Assembly (NCBI GenBank): GCA_943787985.1
Contig: CALSOO010000005.1
Coordinates: forward strand, 496,001-560,000
Origin: an uncultured Paracoccaceae bacterium
Lineage (GTDB): Bacteria > Pseudomonadota > Alphaproteobacteria > Rhodobacterales > Rhodobacteraceae
Reading direction: 5' to 3'
Length of the DNA stretch: 64,000 bases
A model generated the notes under the pieces. It saw only the letters and a program-made list of their open reading frames with translations. It did no database searches and had not been told where the DNA came from. Positions 59,749 through 64,000 of this stretch are shown in pieces (position 1 is the stretch's first letter; every line of letters begins with the position of its first letter). Position numbers and translations under genes: made by a program.

Positions 59749-59749
<1 letters not shown>

Positions 59750-60432
59750 TGGCCACCTACGATCAAACCCTTGCACGGGTCGAAACCTATTTCGACCAGA
59801 CCGCGACCAAAACATGGGAGCGTCTGACGTCTGACGCGCCTGTATCCAGGATTCGCGAAACCGTGCGGGTCGGTCGTGACCAAATGCGTCGTCTGATGCT
59901 CTCGCGTTTACCTGTCGATCTGACGGGCCAGCGCGTTTTGGATGCAGGGTGCGGGGCAGGGCAAATGACGGCGGAACTGGCTGCGCGCGGTGCGCGCGTT
60001 GTGGCGGTCGATATCTCTCCGTCCTTGGTGGATATCGCCAAAGCACGCCTGCCAGAGGAACACCAATCCCAAGTGACCTTCACCTCCGGTGACATGCTCA
60101 GCGATGATCTGGGTCTGTTCGATCACGTCGTGGCGATGGACAGCTTGATCTATTACACGGCGGATGAAATCGGGCGCGCGTTGGCGACACTCGACAAGCG
60201 CACAGGCCGCAACATTGTGTTCACAGTGGCCCCCCGCACCAAAGCGTTGATGGCTATGTGGTACGCAGGCAAATTGTTCCCCCGCTCGGATCGCAGCCCT
60301 GTCATGATCCCGCACGCCGCCGAACCGCTGATCAAAGCGTGCAAAGCCAGCGGTATCAAACGCCCCTTGCGCCCTGTAGATCGGGTCAAATCGGGGTTCT
60401 ACTTTTCCCAAGCTATGGAACTGCGTGGATGA
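59749..60432 (+). CDS. bchM: BchM, Mg-protoporphyrin IX O-methyltransferase
   Basis: A 227-residue SAM-dependent methyltransferase making Mg-protoporphyrin monomethyl ester. ETYFDQTATKTWERLTSD is the typical start and VLDAGCGAGQMTAELAARG the SAM motif. ATG 59749 overlaps the bchL stop; TTG 59746 is an alternative. 4-bp overlap with lhaA. Confidence 0.95.
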
Positions 60433-61856
60433 GTGGTTTGCGCCAAATCACGACGCGGGTTTTGCCCTTTGCCGATGCGGCGAGTGACAGCTTGCCCATG
60501 CGGGAACTGCTGCGCCTGTCGCTGTTTCAGATTTCGGTCGGTATGGCTTCTGTTTTGCTGTTGGGCACCTTGAACCGCGTGATGATCGTGGAACTGAGCG
60601 TGCCTGCCATGATTGTCGCGTTGATGATTGCGTTGCCTGTTCTGATCGCACCATTTCGCGCGCTTTTGGGGTTTCGTTCGGACACCTACAAATCCGCTTT
60701 GGGTTGGAAACGCGTGCCCTTTATTTGGTTCGGATCCCTCTGGCAGTTCGGGGGCTTGGCCATCATGCCCTTTGCACTGTTGGTGCTGGGCGGGGACGTC
60801 TATATCGTTGTCCCCTTTGCTGGCGAAGTCCTTGCGGCGCTGGCCTTTTTGATGACGGGCCTAGGCCTGCACATGACCCAGACAGCCGGCCTTGCGCTGG
60901 CCTCTGACCGCGCCACGGACGAAACACGGCCCCGCGTTGTAGCCTTGTTGTATGTGATGTTTTTGGTTGGAATGGGCGTATCTGCGTTGATCATCGGCGG
61001 GCTTTTGGCTGATTTCACATCCTTGCGCCTGATCCGCGTGGTCCAGGGCGCGGCGGTTGTCGGCATTGCCCTGAACCTTGTCGCCTTGTGGAAACAAGAA
61101 AGCTTGCGCCCGATGAGCAAGCAAGAACGCGCAGCCCCAAGCCCAAAGTTCTCTGACGCCTGGGCAGATTTTGTCGCAGGCGGGCAGGCGGGGCGGCTTT
61201 TGGTCTGCGTTTTTGTGGGCACGATGGCTTTCAATATGCAGGACGTCTTGCTTGAACCATACGGCGGGGAAATCCTTGGGCTTTCCGTGGCCGCAACCAC
61301 AATGCTAACGGCCCTATGGGCCACTGGCGCTTTGGTGGGGTTTGCGTGGGCCGGCTCCCGCCTTGCCAAAGGGACCGACCCGTATCGCCTTGCCGGCGGC
61401 GGCATCCTTGCCGGGATTTGGGCCTTTTCACTCGTCATTTTTGCGGCTCCGATGAACTCACCCGCCCTGTTCTACTGCGGCGCGACGATGATCGGATTTG
61501 GCAGCGGATTGTTTGCCGTCGCCACATTGACCGCCGCCATGACCATGAATTCAAACGGAACAGCCGGACGCGGCCTTGCACTGGGTGCTTGGGGGGCGGC
61601 ACAGGCCACCGCAGCGGGTGTGTCCATCGCTTTGGGCGGAACGTTGCGGGACTGGGTGGATGGCATCGCCACCTCCGGCCATTGGGGCGTTGCCCTCGAC
61701 AGCCCCGCGACAGGCTACTCGTTTGTCTACCATACCGAGATTGGCTTTCTTTTTGTCACTCTCGTGATCCTGGGTCCGCTAGTGCGCCGAGCTGGCCCAA
61801 CCACCGTAACGGAACGCAGCAATGCCCCCATCGGGCTTGCCGACTTCCCAACCTGA
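60429..61856 (+). CDS. lhaA: LhaA, LH1 assembly factor (PucC family)
   Basis: A 475-residue, 12-span MFS-type protein needed for LH1 assembly in Rhodobacter. LLLGTLNRVMIVELSVPAMIVALMIALPVLIAPFRALLGFRSDTYKSALGWKRVPFIW and FNMQDVLLEPYGGEILGL are family marks. Start ATG 60429 overlaps bchM by 4 bp. Paralogue of the MFS gene at 46782. Precedes puhA by 21 bp. Confidence 0.95.
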   Translation: MSGLRQITTRVLPFADAASDSLPMRELLRLSLFQISVGMASVLLLGTLNRVMIVELSVPAMIVALMIALPVLIAPFRALLGFRSDTYKSALGWKRVPFIWFGSLWQFGGLAIMPFALLVLGGDVYIVVPFAGEVLAALAFLMTGLGLHMTQTAGLALASDRATDETRPRVVALLYVMFLVGMGVSALIIGGLLADFTSLRLIRVVQGAAVVGIALNLVALWKQESLRPMSKQERAAPSPKFSDAWADFVAGGQAGRLLVCVFVGTMAFNMQDVLLEPYGGEILGLSVAATTMLTALWATGALVGFAWAGSRLAKGTDPYRLAGGGILAGIWAFSLVIFAAPMNSPALFYCGATMIGFGSGLFAVATLTAAMTMNSNGTAGRGLALGAWGAAQATAAGVSIALGGTLRDWVDGIATSGHWGVALDSPATGYSFVYHTEIGFLFVTLVILGPLVRRAGPTTVTERSNAPIGLADFPT

Positions 61857-61877
61857 TACTGTCCAGAAGGAAACAAC

Positions 61878-62648
61878 ATGACTGGTACATTCTTCGGCGA
61901 ATTCGATCTGGCATCTTTGGTGCTTTGGCTCTTTTGGGTGTTCTTCGCTATTCTGATTATCTACATCCAACGCGAAAACATGCGTGAAGGCTATCCGCTT
62001 GAGGATGACGAAGGCAACGCGTCCTCCAACCCGTCAATGTTTCCACTGCCCGAAGACAAGACCTTTGATCTGCCCCACGGTCGTGGATCTGTGACAGTCC
62101 CCTCCGGTCAAGCACCCGAACGGGCCGATATTGCGCTCAAACGCGTCGGGCCCGGCAACGGTTATCCGCTGGAGCCCACAGGCGATCCGATGGTGGATGG
62201 TGTTGGTCCCGCCTCATGGGCGCCGCGCCGCGATTTGCCAGAACTGGATGGCCACGGCCACAACAAGATCGTGCCGATGGCCACCAAAGAAGCCTTTAGC
62301 GTCTCCGCAGGCCGTGATCCGCGCGGGATGCCCGTGGTCTCCGGCGACGGCGAAGTTGTCGGCAAAGTCACCGACATGTGGATTGACGAGCCAGAGCAAC
62401 TGGTGCGCTACGTGTCTTATGATCTGGACGCAGCTTACGGCGGCGGCTCCCGGTTGGTGCCAATGACGATGGCCCGGATCAAACGCGACAAGATGATCAT
62501 CGTGTCCTTGTACGCGGCCCAGTTTGCAGGAATTCCAACGATCAAAACACCCACAGAGGTGACCCTGCTCGAAGAAGACAAAATCAGCGGATACTACGGG
62601 GGCGGCCACCTGTACGCCGACTCCAAACGCCAGGAACCCCTGATCTGA
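61878..62648 (+). CDS. puhA: PuhA, reaction centre H subunit
   Basis: A 256-residue protein with one N-terminal membrane span (LASLVLWLFWVFFAILIIYIQRENM) and a cytoplasmic PRC-barrel domain (ending in DEPEQLVRYVSYDL...KTPTEVTLLEEDKISGYYGGG) that caps PufLM and shapes proton delivery to QB. Normal length. AGAAGGAA ribosome site. Confidence 0.97.
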   Translation: MTGTFFGEFDLASLVLWLFWVFFAILIIYIQRENMREGYPLEDDEGNASSNPSMFPLPEDKTFDLPHGRGSVTVPSGQAPERADIALKRVGPGNGYPLEPTGDPMVDGVGPASWAPRRDLPELDGHGHNKIVPMATKEAFSVSAGRDPRGMPVVSGDGEVVGKVTDMWIDEPEQLVRYVSYDLDAAYGGGSRLVPMTMARIKRDKMIIVSLYAAQFAGIPTIKTPTEVTLLEEDKISGYYGGGHLYADSKRQEPLI

Positions 62649-62660
62649 GACCAACACGCC

Positions 62661-62698
62661 CCCTGTCCCGATCGTCGGGGCAGGGTACGACATTTTTT
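62661..62698 (+). terminator. Hairpin with T-run between puhA and puhB
   Basis: CCCTGTCCCGA (62661-62671) pairs with TCGGGGCAGGG (62675-62685) over 11 bp with one T-G pair, and a six-T run follows after 7 bases (62693-62698). Looks like a partial terminator or mRNA stabiliser that would make puhA message exceed puhBC. Confidence 0.6.
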
Positions 62699-62720
62699 GA
62701 CCCGAAAGGAGGCACCAGCC

Positions 62721-63374
62721 ATGTCTCATGACGATTTTGCAGTTGAGCCCGTTGAGGGGCTTCCTGAACGCCCACCCGAAGGTGAGCAGATTTTGTGGCA
62801 GGGGCGCCCTGACTGGCGCGCTTTGGCCATTGATGCGTTGGCGCTCAAATGGGTGGCAGGTTATTTCATCCTTTTGACGGTCTGGCGGTTTGTGTCCGTG
62901 GTGGATGTGATGCCGCTGGGACAAGCGATCGGGGCGGCTGTGCCGACACTGATCGTGGGTATTCTGGCCTGTCTGGCCTTGATACTTGTGGCCTACGTAC
63001 AAGCGCGGGCCACGATGTACACCATCACGGATTCCCGCGTTGCGATGCGGATCGGGGCGGCACTGACGATCACGTTGAACCTGCCCTACAAGCAACTGGG
63101 CAATGCGATGTTGGACCTGCACAAACGCGGAACCGGCACCATCGCATTGGACACGATCGGGGAAACGCAGCTGAGCTATCTGGTGTGCTGGCCTCATGTG
63201 CGCCCTTGGCACATCAAGAAAACGCAACCCTCTTTGCGCTCGATCAAGGATGCGGAAAAAGTTGCGGGTATTCTGGCCTCAGCGGCTGAAGCGCGCGTGT
63301 TGCGTCCTGAAGTCGCCCGCGTGATGCCCAACACAAGCCCAAACCCAAATCCAAGCGCAGTCGCGGCGGAGTAG
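62721..63374 (+). CDS. puhB: PuhB, reaction-centre assembly protein
   Basis: A 217-residue membrane protein with LPERPPEGEQILWQGRPDWRALAIDALALKW, about three hydrophobic segments, and a PH-like domain (ATMYTITDSRVAMRIGAALTITLNLPY). Needed for efficient reaction-centre assembly in Rhodobacter. Start ATG 62721 with AAAGGAGG; an in-frame ATG-like start at 62697 lies on the preceding T-run. Confidence 0.93.
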   Translation: MSHDDFAVEPVEGLPERPPEGEQILWQGRPDWRALAIDALALKWVAGYFILLTVWRFVSVVDVMPLGQAIGAAVPTLIVGILACLALILVAYVQARATMYTITDSRVAMRIGAALTITLNLPYKQLGNAMLDLHKRGTGTIALDTIGETQLSYLVCWPHVRPWHIKKTQPSLRSIKDAEKVAGILASAAEARVLRPEVARVMPNTSPNPNPSAVAAE

Positions 63375-63378
63375 ACCC

Positions 63379-63846
63379 ATGTCAGAAACCCACACAGCCC
63401 GCGTTCACGCCACACCCGAAGAACTGGTGCCCCGCGTTCTGGTCCGCATCATGTTTGCACTCGTTCTGGCCTGCGTCGGATTGGTGACCATCGCCACATT
63501 GTCGGATCGCCCGCTTGAAAGCACCCCGGCAGATACCGCCATCATCGCACAACGCGATATCGTCCTGACCGGCGAAGCCTCGGGCGCGGCGCGGGTGATG
63601 GATGTTCATGGCTCTGTCATCGCGAATTTCTCCGCAGAAAAAGGCGGCTTTGTCGCAGGAGTCGAGCGTGTGATTGCACGCGAACGTGCTAAGATCGGAG
63701 CAGATGCCACTGCGCCTGTCCAACTGCAACTTCGGACCGGAAACCGTCTGTCTCTGTATGACCCCTCAACGGGGTGGTCTGCAGAACTGATGGGCTTTGG
63801 CGCCGACAACACCCGCACCTTCGCCAGGTTGCTGGGCACCCACTGA
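63379..63846 (+). CDS. puhC: PuhC, photosynthetic complex assembly protein
   Basis: A 155-residue protein with a cytoplasmic N-terminus, one membrane span (IMFALVLACVGLVTIATL) and a periplasmic domain (GEASGAARVMDVHGSVIANFSAEKGGFVAGVERVI). PuhC helps organise the LH1-RC core in Rhodobacter. Starts 4 bp after puhB. Confidence 0.92.
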   Translation: MSETHTARVHATPEELVPRVLVRIMFALVLACVGLVTIATLSDRPLESTPADTAIIAQRDIVLTGEASGAARVMDVHGSVIANFSAEKGGFVAGVERVIARERAKIGADATAPVQLQLRTGNRLSLYDPSTGWSAELMGFGADNTRTFARLLGTH

Positions 63847-63867
63847 AACCAATAAGGAAGCCAACTT

Positions 63868-64000
63868 ATGGGATTACTGACAAAAGATATTGAACGGGCC
63901 CCCTGCACCGTCGAAATAAGCCACAAATTCGAGAGCCTGCATGCGCATGTCCGGTTCAACAACGGGGCGGTCATCTACCCCGGGGACGAAGTGCAAGTGC
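63868..64000 (+). CDS. Start of a puh-operon protein of unknown function (cut by window end)
   Basis: ATG 63868, preceded by TAAGGAAG, opens a frame MGLLTKDIERAPCTVEISHK... that is still open at the window end (44 codons seen). It resembles the small uncharacterised gene that often sits between puhC and acsF in Roseobacter-group clusters, but this is from memory of gene order, not from a motif. The C-terminal part is missing from the window. Confidence 0.65.
   Translation, partial: MGLLTKDIERAPCTVEISHKFESLHAHVRFNNGAVIYPGDEVQV

Overview
This 64 kb window is most of a photosynthesis gene cluster from a Roseobacter-type member of the Rhodobacteraceae, an alphaproteobacterium doing anoxygenic photosynthesis with bacteriochlorophyll a and spheroidene-series carotenoids. 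The assignment rests on gene order (crtF-bchCXYZ-pufQBALMC, bchFNBHLM-lhaA-puhABC, bchG-MFS-bchP-idi), a reaction-centre tetraheme cytochrome gene (pufC) with no pufX after pufM, crtA present, and the PpsR/PpaA regulator pair. No species can be named from the sequence alone.

Layout. 1-236: eroded IS3-type transposase remnant at the cluster edge. 237-4494 (minus): crtA-bchI-bchD-bchO. 4586-7637 (plus): crtI-crtB-tspO. 7634-10044 (minus): crtD-crtC. 10159-21389 (plus): crtE-crtF, then bchC-bchX-(56-codon ORF)-bchY-bchZ-pufQ-pufB-pufA-pufL-pufM-pufC, closed by a good intrinsic terminator, followed by dxs. About 23.6-45.1 kb is a block unrelated to photosynthesis: a small conserved-looking gene, yaeQ, a sugar isomerase, an unknown gene, then a roughly 16.5 kb locus (TetR regulator, class V PLP enzyme, AMACR-like CoA enzyme, M20 amidohydrolase, secreted Cys-rich protein, peptide-type ABC importer, two cupins, an HDAC-fold deacetylase, an SDR, a P1/DmpA-type peptidase, an alpha/beta hydrolase, a TTC38-like TPR protein) ending at a strong bidirectional terminator, and finally cheD, cheR and a fumarylacetoacetate-hydrolase-family gene. 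45074-51523 (minus): ppaA-ppsR, and bchG-MFS-bchP-idi. 51833-64000 (plus): bchF-bchN-bchB-bchH-(24-codon ORF)-bchL-bchM-lhaA-puhA-puhB-puhC and the start of one more gene, cut by the window end.

How it works together. dxs and idi supply isoprenoid units, crtE makes GGPP, crtB/I/C/D/F/A make the carotenoids, and the bch genes take protoporphyrin IX through Mg chelation (bchHID, bchO), methylation (bchM), the two nitrogenase-like reductions (bchLNB, bchXYZ), C3 hydration and oxidation (bchF, bchC), and esterification and phytyl reduction (bchG, bchP). puf and puh genes encode the LH1-reaction centre and its assembly factors. Ten exact TGT-N12-ACA PpsR/CrtJ-type sites sit in five short control regions (crtA/crtI, crtD/crtE, crtF-bchC, bchG, ppaA/bchF), consistent with oxygen and light repression of the pigment genes and of the regulators themselves.

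Most interesting items: the catabolic/uptake locus embedded in the photosynthesis cluster; two translationally coupled micro-ORFs (bchX-bchY and bchH-bchL); a GC-rich dispersed repeat present between bchY and bchZ and again in frame inside bchB; and a layered set of RNA hairpins in the puf leader.
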